Shown here piece by piece: positions 38,247 through 45,912 of a stretch of DNA of 64,000 bases (positions within the stretch are counted from its first letter, which is position 1; every line of letters begins with the position of its first letter). The DNA comes from an uncultured Bacillota bacterium (GTDB lineage: Bacteria; Bacillota; Clostridia; Christensenellales; Borkfalkiaceae): contig CASFTB010000005.1 in the NCBI GenBank assembly GCA_949297575.1, positions 24,955 to 88,954 of the forward strand. The letters are read 5' to 3'. The position numbers and the translations under genes are program-made. The notes beneath the pieces were generated by a model, which was given only the letters and a program-made list of their open reading frames with translations, did not search any database and had not been told where the DNA came from.

Positions 38247-40406
38247 ATGACGGCGGAAGTGATCGTAGACATCGCCCACAGCGAGGTCGATAAAATTTTT
38301 GAATACACCGCCGCAGAGGGCGTAAAGGAGGGCTGCCGCGTACGCGTGCCCTTCGGCGGCCGCACGGTGGACGGGTACGTCATGCGGATCAAGGAGGGGA
38401 GCGATTTCGACCCCTCCAAACTGAAGGCGGTCGCCTGCGTCGTAGACGAGCCGCTCACCGCGGAATGTCTCTCCCTCGCGCGCGCCCTCTCGGCGCGCTA
38501 TCACTGCCCGATGGCGCAGGTGCTGCGCCTCTTCCTGCCCGCGGAGATGCGCCGCGGCGCCGTGCGCGAACTGTATAAAAACGTCGCCGTGTTCGTCCGC
38601 GAAGCGGAGATCCCCGCCCGCGCGAAGTCGCAGGCGGCGGCGCTCGCCTTCTTGCGGGAGCGCGGCCGCTTCCCGTACACCGAATACAGGGAAAAATTCG
38701 GAGATGGCGCCGTGCGCGCCCTTCTCTCGCGCGGGGCGGTGCGCCTGGAAAAGGAGCGGGTCAACCGCACGCCGCTCAGGGGCGCGGCAGAGGGCGCCCC
38801 GCGCGAGCTGACGCCCGCCCAGCGCGCGGCGATCGCCGCCATCGAGGGCAGCGAAAAGGGCGAGCATCTCCTGCACGGCGTAACCGGCAGCGGAAAGACG
38901 GAGATCTACCTCACCCTCATCGCCGACGCGATCGCGCGTGGCAGGAGCGCCATCTTCCTCGTGCCCGAAATTTCCCTCACGCCGCAGATGTTCGCGCAGC
39001 TGCGCGCCCGTTTCGGCGACGCGGCCGCCATCCTGCACAGCGGCCTCTCCGCGGGGGAAAAGTTCGACGAATGGCAGCGCCTGCGCTCGGGCGAAGCGAA
39101 GATCGCCATCGGCGCCCGCAGCGCCGTGTTCGCGCCCGTCGAAAACGTCGGCGTCATCGTCGTAGACGAGGAGCATGACGGCAGCTATCAGAGCGAGAAC
39201 AGCCCGCGCTACGCCGCGGCGGAAGTGGCGCGGCTGCGCGCCGCGTACAACGGCTGTAAGCTGGTGCTCGGCAGCGCCACTCCCTCGGTGGAGACCTACC
39301 GCCGCGCCGAAACGGGAGAGATCGGCCTCGTCGAACTGCCCGACCGCATCAACGCCCGCCCCCTTCCCGAGATCCTCATCGCAGACATGCGCCGCGAGGT
39401 GCGCAGGGGCAACAATTCGCCCTTCTCCGCGCAGCTGCGCGAAGAGCTGGAAACCTGCCTCTCGCAGGGCAACCAGGCGATCGTCTTCCTCAACCGCCGC
39501 GGCTTCGCGCAGAGCGTCGTCTGCCGCGAGTGCGGCGCCGTCGTCAAGTGCGCGCAGTGCGACGTTTCCCTGACCTACCACAGCGAAGAACACTGCCTCA
39601 AATGCCATTATTGCGGCGCGAGCTATAAGATGCTCGCCGCCTGCCCGGAATGCGGTTCGGTGCACCTGAGCTATACGGGCACGGGCACGCAGAAGGTGGT
39701 GGGGGAGCTGAAAAAGCTGTACCCCGCCGCGCGCATCCTGCGCATGGACGTAGACACGACGAGCGGCAAGGAGGGGCATTACCGCATCCTCAAAAAGTTT
39801 GCGGACCGCGAGGCGGACATCCTCGTCGGCACGCAGATGATCGCCAAGGGGCACGACTTCCCCGCCGTCACCCTCGTCGGCATCCTCGATGCAGACATGA
39901 GCCTGCACTTCTCCGATTACCGCAGCGGCGAGCGCACCTTCCAGCTCATCACCCAGGTCTCCGGCCGCAGCGGCCGAGGGCAGGAGAAGGGGCGGGTGGT
40001 GCTGCAGACCTACGACCCCGAAAACTACATCCTGCGCTTTGCCGTCAACTACGACTACAAGGGCTTTTACAGGCACGAGATCTCCCTGCGCGCCGCCACG
40101 GCCTTCCCGCCCTTCGCCAGGATCGTGCGCGTCATGGTCACCGCCGAAGAGGAGAAAAAGGCGGTCGAAACGCTCAAAGAAGTGTACTTTTCCCTTAAAG
40201 AACTGTTTGAGACGCGACGCGAAGAATTTCTCTTTTTCAACCGCATGAAGGCGCCCGTCAAGCGCATCCAAAACAAATTCCGCTACCAGGTGCTCATGCG
40301 CCTGAAGGGGGACGACCTTCTTCCCGAAATTTACGCCCGCTCCCTCGCGCACAGGTCGCGCGACGTGCTCGTGTACGTGGAGGAGGACCCCGCCAACCTC
40401 TCATAG
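38247..40406 (+). CDS. priA: Primosomal helicase PriA
   Basis: 719 aa, restarts stalled replication forks. N-terminal 3'-DNA-end-binding domain, Walker A HGVTGSGKTEIYL, motif II VVDEEHDGSYQ, GSATPSVE, eight zinc Cys in CRECGAVVKCAQC, CLKCHYCG and CPECGS, then GTQMIAKGHDFP and VSGRSGRGQEKG. It follows rpoZ directly (coaBC, normally between, is absent). Confidence 0.96.
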   Translation: MTAEVIVDIAHSEVDKIFEYTAAEGVKEGCRVRVPFGGRTVDGYVMRIKEGSDFDPSKLKAVACVVDEPLTAECLSLARALSARYHCPMAQVLRLFLPAEMRRGAVRELYKNVAVFVREAEIPARAKSQAAALAFLRERGRFPYTEYREKFGDGAVRALLSRGAVRLEKERVNRTPLRGAAEGAPRELTPAQRAAIAAIEGSEKGEHLLHGVTGSGKTEIYLTLIADAIARGRSAIFLVPEISLTPQMFAQLRARFGDAAAILHSGLSAGEKFDEWQRLRSGEAKIAIGARSAVFAPVENVGVIVVDEEHDGSYQSENSPRYAAAEVARLRAAYNGCKLVLGSATPSVETYRRAETGEIGLVELPDRINARPLPEILIADMRREVRRGNNSPFSAQLREELETCLSQGNQAIVFLNRRGFAQSVVCRECGAVVKCAQCDVSLTYHSEEHCLKCHYCGASYKMLAACPECGSVHLSYTGTGTQKVVGELKKLYPAARILRMDVDTTSGKEGHYRILKKFADREADILVGTQMIAKGHDFPAVTLVGILDADMSLHFSDYRSGERTFQLITQVSGRSGRGQEKGRVVLQTYDPENYILRFAVNYDYKGFYRHEISLRAATAFPPFARIVRVMVTAEEEKKAVETLKEVYFSLKELFETRREEFLFFNRMKAPVKRIQNKFRYQVLMRLKGDDLLPEIYARSLAHRSRDVLVYVEEDPANLS

Positions 40407-40457
40407 AGAGGATACAGACAACGCCGCGCCCCGCTTCGGGGCAGAGGAGGAGACCCA

Positions 40458-40913
40458 ATGGCTATCCGCAATGTCGTCCAGGTGGGCGACGACGTATTGA
40501 GAAAAAAGTGCTTCCCCGTGACAAATTTCGATGAAAAGCTCGCCCGCCTTCTCGACGACATGAAGGACACCGTCCGCCGCGAAGAGGGGGCGGGGCTGGC
40601 CGCGCCGCAGGTGGGCATCCTGCGCCGCGCCGTCGTCGTGGACGTAGACGAGGGGTTTTACGAGCTGATCAACCCCGTCATCGTCGAGCAGAAAGGGGAG
40701 CAGACGGGCTGGGAAGGCTGCCTCTCCGTGCGCGGCAGGCGCGGCATCGTCACCCGCCCGCAGACGGTGAAGGTGGAGTATTTCGACCGCACCGGAAAAA
40801 AGAAAAAGCTGACCGCGCACGGGTTTTTCGCCCGCGCCGTCTGCCACGAGCTCGACCACCTCGACGGCGTGCTGTACATCGACCGCGCCGAGCGCGTCGA
40901 GCGCGGCGATTAA
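40458..40913 (+). CDS. def: Peptide deformylase
   Basis: 151 aa metalloenzyme removing N-formyl from nascent peptides. All three motifs: GAGLAAPQVG, EGCLSV (metal Cys) and CHELDHLDG (HExxH, here HELDH). Length and spacing are typical of the def1 type. Directly before fmt, the partner that formylates the initiator tRNA. Confidence 0.97.
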   Translation: MAIRNVVQVGDDVLRKKCFPVTNFDEKLARLLDDMKDTVRREEGAGLAAPQVGILRRAVVVDVDEGFYELINPVIVEQKGEQTGWEGCLSVRGRRGIVTRPQTVKVEYFDRTGKKKKLTAHGFFARAVCHELDHLDGVLYIDRAERVERGD

Positions 40914-40925
40914 AGGGGAGGGCAT

Positions 40926-41867
40926 ATGAAACTCGTCTATGCGGGCTCGCCCGCCTTTTCTCTCCCTCCCTTCGAGCGCATCCTCGCGGAGGGGCACGAG
41001 GTCCTGGCCGTGCTCACCCGGCCCGATAAGCCCTTCGGCAGGAAGGGCGTGCTCACGCCCACGCCGCTCAAAGCGCTCGCCCGCGAGCGCGGCATCCCCG
41101 TGCTCGATTTTCCCAAAGTGCGCGAGCACGCGGAAGAGCTCGCCGCCCTCGGCGCCGACGCGATGATCACCTGCGCCTACGGGCAGATCCTGACGCAGCC
41201 CGTGCTCGACGCCTTCCTCCTCGGCGTGTTCAACATCCACGCCTCCCTCCTGCCGCGCTGGCGGGGCGCATCGCCCATCCAGCACGCCATCCTCGCGGGA
41301 GACAAGGAGACGGGCGTCACGATCATGAAGACGGATATCGGCCTGGACACGGGCGACGTCCTCCTTTCCCGCACGGTGCCCCTGTCCGGCACAGAGACGG
41401 CGGGGGAACTCTCCGAAGCGCTCGCGCGCGAAGGTGCGGAGGCGATCGCGCAGGCGATCCCGCTCATCGCGGCGGGCGGGCTTTTAGGCATGGGCAGGGT
41501 GCTCTCCCCGCAGGAGGGGGAACCCACCCTCTGCAAAAAGATCGAAAAGGGGCAGTGCCTGCTCGATTTTTCCCGCCCCGCGGAAGAGCTTTCCCGCCTC
41601 GTGCGGGCAATGTCTCCCCAGCCCCTCGCCTATTCCTTCCTGCGCGGGGCGGCGGTCAACTTTTACTATGCGCTGCCCGAGGAGGGGGAAGCCGCCCCCG
41701 GGCACATCGTCCGCGCGGATAAGACGGGCATCTGCATCGGCACGGGCAGCGGCATCCTGCGCGTGCTCGAGCTGCAGGCGGCGGGCGGAAAGCGCATGAA
41801 GGCGGCAGACTTCGTCAACGGCCGCAAGGCCGCCGTCGGAGACGTGTTCGGCAAGGAGCCGCAATGA
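40926..41867 (+). CDS. fmt: Methionyl-tRNA formyltransferase
   Basis: 313 aa. SLLPRWRGASPIQHAI (formyl-transfer active region), ITCAYGQIL with the catalytic Asn/His surroundings, GVFNIHASLLP, and TDIGLDTGDVL; C-terminal OB-like domain ends ADFVNGRKA. Uses 10-formyl-THF. ATGA overlap of 4 bp with rsmB. Confidence 0.96.
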   Translation: MKLVYAGSPAFSLPPFERILAEGHEVLAVLTRPDKPFGRKGVLTPTPLKALARERGIPVLDFPKVREHAEELAALGADAMITCAYGQILTQPVLDAFLLGVFNIHASLLPRWRGASPIQHAILAGDKETGVTIMKTDIGLDTGDVLLSRTVPLSGTETAGELSEALAREGAEAIAQAIPLIAAGGLLGMGRVLSPQEGEPTLCKKIEKGQCLLDFSRPAEELSRLVRAMSPQPLAYSFLRGAAVNFYYALPEEGEAAPGHIVRADKTGICIGTGSGILRVLELQAAGGKRMKAADFVNGRKAAVGDVFGKEPQ

Positions 41868-43096
41868 CCAACCCGCTCTACGATCCCTACGTTGTGCTGC
41901 ACAAGGTGTACGGCGGGGGCGCCTATCTCAGGCAGGCGCTCTCCGATACGCCGATCGAGGAGAAAAACCGCGCCCGCACCGCCAAGGTCGTCTACGGCGT
42001 GGCGGAAAACGATCTTTGGCTCGATCACTGCATCCGGAGCTTTGCCCCGAAGAGTCCCAAGCTGCCCGTGCGCGTCCTGCTCAAGGCCGCGCTGTACATG
42101 CTGCTGTTCATGGGCAAGCCGCGCTATATGGTCACGGACAGCGCCGTCTCCCTGCTCAAAAAACTGGGCAAGGGGGGCGCGGCGGGCTTCGTCAACGCCT
42201 TTCTGCGCGCCTTCGACGAGGAGAAGCTCGCCCTCCCCGCAGAGCGGGCGGCGCGCCTGTCCGTACAATATTCCTTCCCGCCCTTCGCCGTCTCCCGCCT
42301 GCTCGCACAGTACGGGGAGGATGCGGAACAGATCATGCGGCACCGCCCCGCCCGCACCTTCGTGCGCTTTTCAGGGCGGCCCGCGCCGGACTATCTCGCC
42401 CTTCCGCACGAAGAGACCCCCTTCGAAGGGCTGTACGCCTACCCGCGCTTTCAGCGAGACGAGGGCTTCGACCGCGGCGAATACACCTTCCAGTCCGTCG
42501 GCTCCGTCGCCGTCTGCGGCGTCGTGGAGCCCTGCGAAGACCTGCTCGACGCCTGCGCCGCCCCCGGCGGCAAGAGCGTGCTGCTCGCCGGCAGGTGCGG
42601 GCGCGTCACCGCCTTCGAACTGCACGAGCACCGCGCGAAGCTCATCCGATCGTACGCCGCGCGTATGGGCGCTGCCAACGTAGAGGTCTTCTGCCGCGAT
42701 TCCTCCGTGCACGACCCCGCCTATGACGGCAGATTCGACGCCGTCCTCGTCGACGCGCCCTGCTCGGGCTACGGCGTCGTCGGCGACAACCCGGATATCA
42801 AATTATTCCGGAAGGAGGAGGACATCGCCGCCCTGCATGCGGCGCAGCTCTCCATCCTCACCGCCTGCGCCCCCTATGTGAAGCGGGGCGGGCACCTGTA
42901 TTATTCCACCTGTTCGGTTTTCGAGGAGGAGAACGACGGCACCGTCGTCGCCTTTTTGAAGCAACACCCCGATTTCTGCGCCGAGGGGGCGGCAAGCCCC
43001 CTCGGGCACGTGCGCACCCGCTTCGGGCTGCAATTTCTGCCCCACCTCTCGATGGGGGCGGGCTTTTACGTCTGCAAAATGAGGAAGAAGGCATGA
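41864..43096 (+). CDS. rsmB: 16S rRNA m5C967 methyltransferase RsmB
   Basis: 410 aa. N-terminal NusB-like helical domain (YGVAENDLWLDHCIRSF, KAALYMLLFM), then the methyltransferase: DACAAPGGKSVLLA, VDAPCSGYGVVG (TPC-type Cys, here APCSGYG) and the catalytic Cys in YYSTCSVFEEEN. Overlaps both neighbours by 4 bp, so translational coupling is likely. Confidence 0.95.
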   Translation: MTNPLYDPYVVLHKVYGGGAYLRQALSDTPIEEKNRARTAKVVYGVAENDLWLDHCIRSFAPKSPKLPVRVLLKAALYMLLFMGKPRYMVTDSAVSLLKKLGKGGAAGFVNAFLRAFDEEKLALPAERAARLSVQYSFPPFAVSRLLAQYGEDAEQIMRHRPARTFVRFSGRPAPDYLALPHEETPFEGLYAYPRFQRDEGFDRGEYTFQSVGSVAVCGVVEPCEDLLDACAAPGGKSVLLAGRCGRVTAFELHEHRAKLIRSYAARMGAANVEVFCRDSSVHDPAYDGRFDAVLVDAPCSGYGVVGDNPDIKLFRKEEDIAALHAAQLSILTACAPYVKRGGHLYYSTCSVFEEENDGTVVAFLKQHPDFCAEGAASPLGHVRTRFGLQFLPHLSMGAGFYVCKMRKKA

Positions 43097-44160
43097 AGGA
43101 GATCTTGCAGGACCTCTCCCTGCCCGCGCTCGAGGCGCTCGTGGCGGAGATGGGCGAAAAAAAATTCCGCGCCGGCCAGTTGTACCGCGGCCTGATGCGC
43201 GGCAAGCGCATCTCAGACATCACAGAGCTTTCCAAGGCGTTCAAGGAGCGCCTGTTGGAGCGCTTCGAGGACGAACCCGTCAGGGTGCGCGAGGTGCTCA
43301 CCGCGGAAGACGGCACCGAAAAGTACCTCTTCGAGCTTGCGGACGGCAACCTCGTCGAGGGGGTGCTCATGCGCTACAAGTACGGCAACACGCAGTGCGT
43401 CTCCACGCAGGTGGGCTGCCGCATGGGCTGCGCCTTCTGCGCCTCTGGCCTGAACGGGCTGCTGCGCGACCTCACCGCGGGCGAAATTTTGTGCCAGATC
43501 CTCGTCGTCAACGCCCGCTGCGGCGGCACGCCCGAAAAGCGCGCCGTCACCAACGTCGTGCTCATGGGCAGCGGCGAGCCGCTGGACAATTACGAAAACA
43601 CCGTAAAATTTCTGCAAAACGTCACCGCGCAGGAAGGCATCTGCATCAGCCCGCGCAACATTTCCCTCTCCACCTGCGGCATCGTGCCGAAGATGTACGC
43701 GCTCGCGGAGGAGGGCATCCCCGTCAACCTCACCGTCTCCCTGCACGCCTCGACGGACGAAGAGCGCCGCCGCACCATGCCCGTCGCCAACGCCTATCCC
43801 ATCGCCGATATCCTGAAGGCGTGCGACAATTACTTTGCCAAGACGGGCCGTCGCTACATCTTCGAGTACTCCCTCATCGAGGGGGAAAACGCAGACATCC
43901 CGCACGCGGAGGCGCTGGCGAAACTTCTGAAGGGCAGGCCCTGCCACGTCAACCTCATCCGCCTCAACGCGGTGAAGGAGCGCAGTCTGCGCGGCACCTC
44001 CGAAAAGGAGGCGTACCGCTTTTTGGGCTCGCTGGAAAAGGCGGGCATCTCGGCGACGCTGCGCCGCCGCACGGGTGCGGACATCGGCGGCGCCTGCGGC
44101 CAGCTGCGCGCCTCGCGGTTAAAAGAGCTACAAGGAGAAGAGAACGATGCCGGAAACTAA
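43093..44160 (+). CDS. rlmN: Dual-specificity 23S rRNA/tRNA A2503/A37 methyltransferase RlmN
   Basis: 355 aa radical-SAM enzyme. VSTQVGCRMGCAFCASG (CxxxCxxC cluster), MGSGEPLDNYENTVKF, SLHASTDEERRRTMPVANAY, and the second catalytic Cys in GACGQLRA near the end. Length typical. In Bacillus a PP2C phosphatase, PrkC kinase and rsgA lie between rlmN and rpe; here rpe overlaps by 14 bp. Confidence 0.97.
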   Translation: MKEILQDLSLPALEALVAEMGEKKFRAGQLYRGLMRGKRISDITELSKAFKERLLERFEDEPVRVREVLTAEDGTEKYLFELADGNLVEGVLMRYKYGNTQCVSTQVGCRMGCAFCASGLNGLLRDLTAGEILCQILVVNARCGGTPEKRAVTNVVLMGSGEPLDNYENTVKFLQNVTAQEGICISPRNISLSTCGIVPKMYALAEEGIPVNLTVSLHASTDEERRRTMPVANAYPIADILKACDNYFAKTGRRYIFEYSLIEGENADIPHAEALAKLLKGRPCHVNLIRLNAVKERSLRGTSEKEAYRFLGSLEKAGISATLRRRTGADIGGACGQLRASRLKELQGEENDAGN

Positions 44161-44806
44161 AATTGCGCCGTCCATCCTGTCGGCGGATTTCGCCGCCATG
44201 GGCGCGGCCGTAGAAAAACTTGAAAGGTGCGGCGCAGACCTCATCCACTGCGACGTGATGGACGGCTCCTTCGTGCCGCGCATCACCTTCGGCTCGCAGA
44301 TGGTCGCGGCGATCCGCCCGCACACAAAGCTCCCGCTCGACGTGCATCTGATGGTCGTCGACCCCGCTTCGAAGATCAAAGACTTCGCCGAAGCGGGCGC
44401 AGACTATATCACCGTGCATGCCGAGGCGTGCGGAGAGCGGCTCGCCGAAACGCTTCGCTATATCCGCTCCCTCGGCGTAAAGTGCGGCGCCGTCATCAGC
44501 CCCGATACCCCCTTTGCGGCAGCGGAGGGCGCGCTGGAACTGTGCGACATGTTTCTCGTCATGAGCGTCTATCCCGGCCTCGGCGGGCAGAAGTTCATCG
44601 AGCGCACCCTCGCCAAGGCAGAGCAGGCGAAAAACTTCATCCTCTCGCACGGGCTCTCCTGCCTCGTCGAGATAGACGGCGGCGTCACCGTGCAGAACGC
44701 GGCGCGCATCGCGGGCGCGGGCGTAGACGTGCTGGTGGCGGGCAACGCCGTGTTCGGCGCGCCGGACGCGGCCGCCGCCATCGCGGCGCTCCGCGGCGGG
44801 GTGTGA
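44147..44806 (+). CDS. rpe: Ribulose-phosphate 3-epimerase
   Basis: 219 aa TIM barrel. APSILSADFAAMG, HCDVMDGSFVP, LDVHLMVVDP, MSVYPGLGGQKFI and EIDGGV, complete metal and catalytic residues of the pentose-phosphate epimerase. Starts inside the 3' end of rlmN; 4 bp before thiN. Confidence 0.97.
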   Translation: MPETKIAPSILSADFAAMGAAVEKLERCGADLIHCDVMDGSFVPRITFGSQMVAAIRPHTKLPLDVHLMVVDPASKIKDFAEAGADYITVHAEACGERLAETLRYIRSLGVKCGAVISPDTPFAAAEGALELCDMFLVMSVYPGLGGQKFIERTLAKAEQAKNFILSHGLSCLVEIDGGVTVQNAARIAGAGVDVLVAGNAVFGAPDAAAAIAALRGGV

Positions 44807-44810
44807 CCGT

Positions 44811-45422
44811 ATGGCGGCACAGAGGCGCGGCGTCATCCTCCTCAACGGCGAGCCGTATAGAGGGGAGATCGCGCCCGGCTTCACCGTCTGCTGCGACGGC
44901 GCCCTCCGCTGGGCGGAAGGCAGGGCGCACATCGACGTCAAGGCGGGCGACTTCGATTCCCTCGGCTATATCCCTTCTGGCGCGCGGGTGTACCCCGCCG
45001 AAAAGAACTTCACCGACGGAGAGATCGCCCTCGACCTGCTCCTTGCGCGCGGCTGCAAAGAGATCGACGTCTACGGCTGCGGCGGCGGGCGCGACGATCA
45101 CTTTTTCGGCAACCTGCAGCTCGCCTACGCGGCGTACATGCGCGGCGCGCGGGCAACGCTGCACACCAATTTCACCGACGTTTACTGCGCCTCCGGGAAG
45201 GTGGAGTGGAAGGGGCTTCGCGGAAAAACGCTCTCCCTCGCACCCGTCGGCGAGCGCGCGCATATACTGGAGAGTGAAGGGCTGAAATATCCGCTCAAAG
45301 ACCTCACGCTCGCCGCGGGCAGCTGCCGCGGCATCAGCAACGTCGTCGAGGCGGACGCGGCGCACGTCGTCTGCGGCGCCGGCACGCTCTTCGTATTCGT
45401 CGTGCGGGAGGAACTCCTATGA
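44811..45422 (+). CDS. thiN: Thiamine diphosphokinase
   Basis: 203 aa. CCDGALRWA, AGDFDSLG (ATP/metal Asp), EKNFTDGEIALDLLL and YGCGGGRDDHFFGNLQLA, the TPK signatures; C-terminal GISNVVEADAAHVVCGAGT. Converts thiamine to TPP. The order rpe-thiN-spoVM is the Bacillus order. Its stop overlaps the spoVM start. Confidence 0.93.
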   Translation: MAAQRRGVILLNGEPYRGEIAPGFTVCCDGALRWAEGRAHIDVKAGDFDSLGYIPSGARVYPAEKNFTDGEIALDLLLARGCKEIDVYGCGGGRDDHFFGNLQLAYAAYMRGARATLHTNFTDVYCASGKVEWKGLRGKTLSLAPVGERAHILESEGLKYPLKDLTLAAGSCRGISNVVEADAAHVVCGAGTLFVFVVREELL

Positions 45423-45502
45423 TCCGTATCATCTGCGTCAGGCCGCCTGCGGCGGTGCGCGCGCTGCTGCGGGCGGCGCGCGGCGCCCTGCACAGAGGAT
45501 AA
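45419..45502 (+). CDS. spoVM: SpoVM-like sporulation micropeptide
   Basis: 27-aa ORF missed by usual length cut-offs: MIRIICVRPPAAVRALLR then AARGALHRG. It has a hydrophobic start, Pro at position 9 and an amphipathic Arg-rich helix, as in Bacillus SpoVM (26 aa, Pro9), which binds convex forespore membrane and anchors SpoIVA. GGGAGG is 8 bp before the ATG, which overlaps the thiN stop. Its place between thiN and rpmB is exactly where spoVM belongs. Low sequence similarity keeps this short of certain. Confidence 0.75.
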   Translation: MIRIICVRPPAAVRALLRAARGALHRG

Positions 45503-45520
45503 ACCAAAGAGAAAAAAGCG

Positions 45521-45547
45521 GCGGCGGGAGCATTCGGCTCCCGCCGC
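45521..45547 (+). terminator. Terminator of the priA-spoVM operon
   Basis: 10-bp stem GCGGCGGGAG/CTCCCGCCGC, loop CATTCGG. Only TT follows, but it closes the long operon. Confidence 0.7.
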
Positions 45548-45664
45548 TTAGTCATATTGTGCCGAAATGTGATCCGCAAAAACGACAAAGTTATCAGATC
45601 TGTATAATATCGATGAAATAAAAATGCATTATTTGTTACAATGAGACAAATTTTATAAAAAAGG

Positions 45665-45693
45665 TTGACAGTATTTACAGATCATGCTATAAT
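45665..45693 (+). promoter_or_regulatory. Consensus promoter of the second ABC transporter leader
   Basis: TTGACA (45665-45670), 17 bp, TATAAT (45688-45693), inside a markedly AT-rich patch (about 45570-45700). Confidence 0.85.
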
Positions 45694-45703
45694 GGGCGCA
45701 TAG

Positions 45704-45811
45704 ATGGTGGGTAACAACAGAATTGCTTCAGGGTTTCGCACAACGGAGGTGTCCGCCAATGTACAGAACAGCATAAGCGCATAAAAAGGATTTCTTTTTG
45801 TGCGCTTTTTT
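45704..45811 (+). promoter_or_regulatory. Transcription-attenuation leader with short leader ORFs
   Basis: Starts 10 bp after the -10 box. One ORF (45704-45784, 26 aa, MVGNNRIASGFRTTEV...SISA) has no ribosome site. A second (45760-45777, MYRTA) has a strong GGAGGTG 8 bp upstream. Both stop inside the left arm of an intrinsic terminator: 14-bp stem (45775-45788 with 45794-45807), loop GATTT, then six Ts. A stalled ribosome would prevent terminator folding and allow transcription of the transporter. The rest of the gap to 45912 is AT-rich leader with AAGGGTGG before the ATG. Confidence 0.7.
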
Positions 45812-45912
45812 GATTTGTAGCTTTTGAACGGAGCAATGCGTGCAGCAAACGACAAAATCGATTTGCAGGAAAACAACTGACAGTTAAAACTTTTGTAGAA
45901 AAGGGTGGTACA

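Noticed and set aside
37923..40352. 809-codon antisense frame over priA
   Set aside because: Shadow of priA, which shows all helicase motifs.
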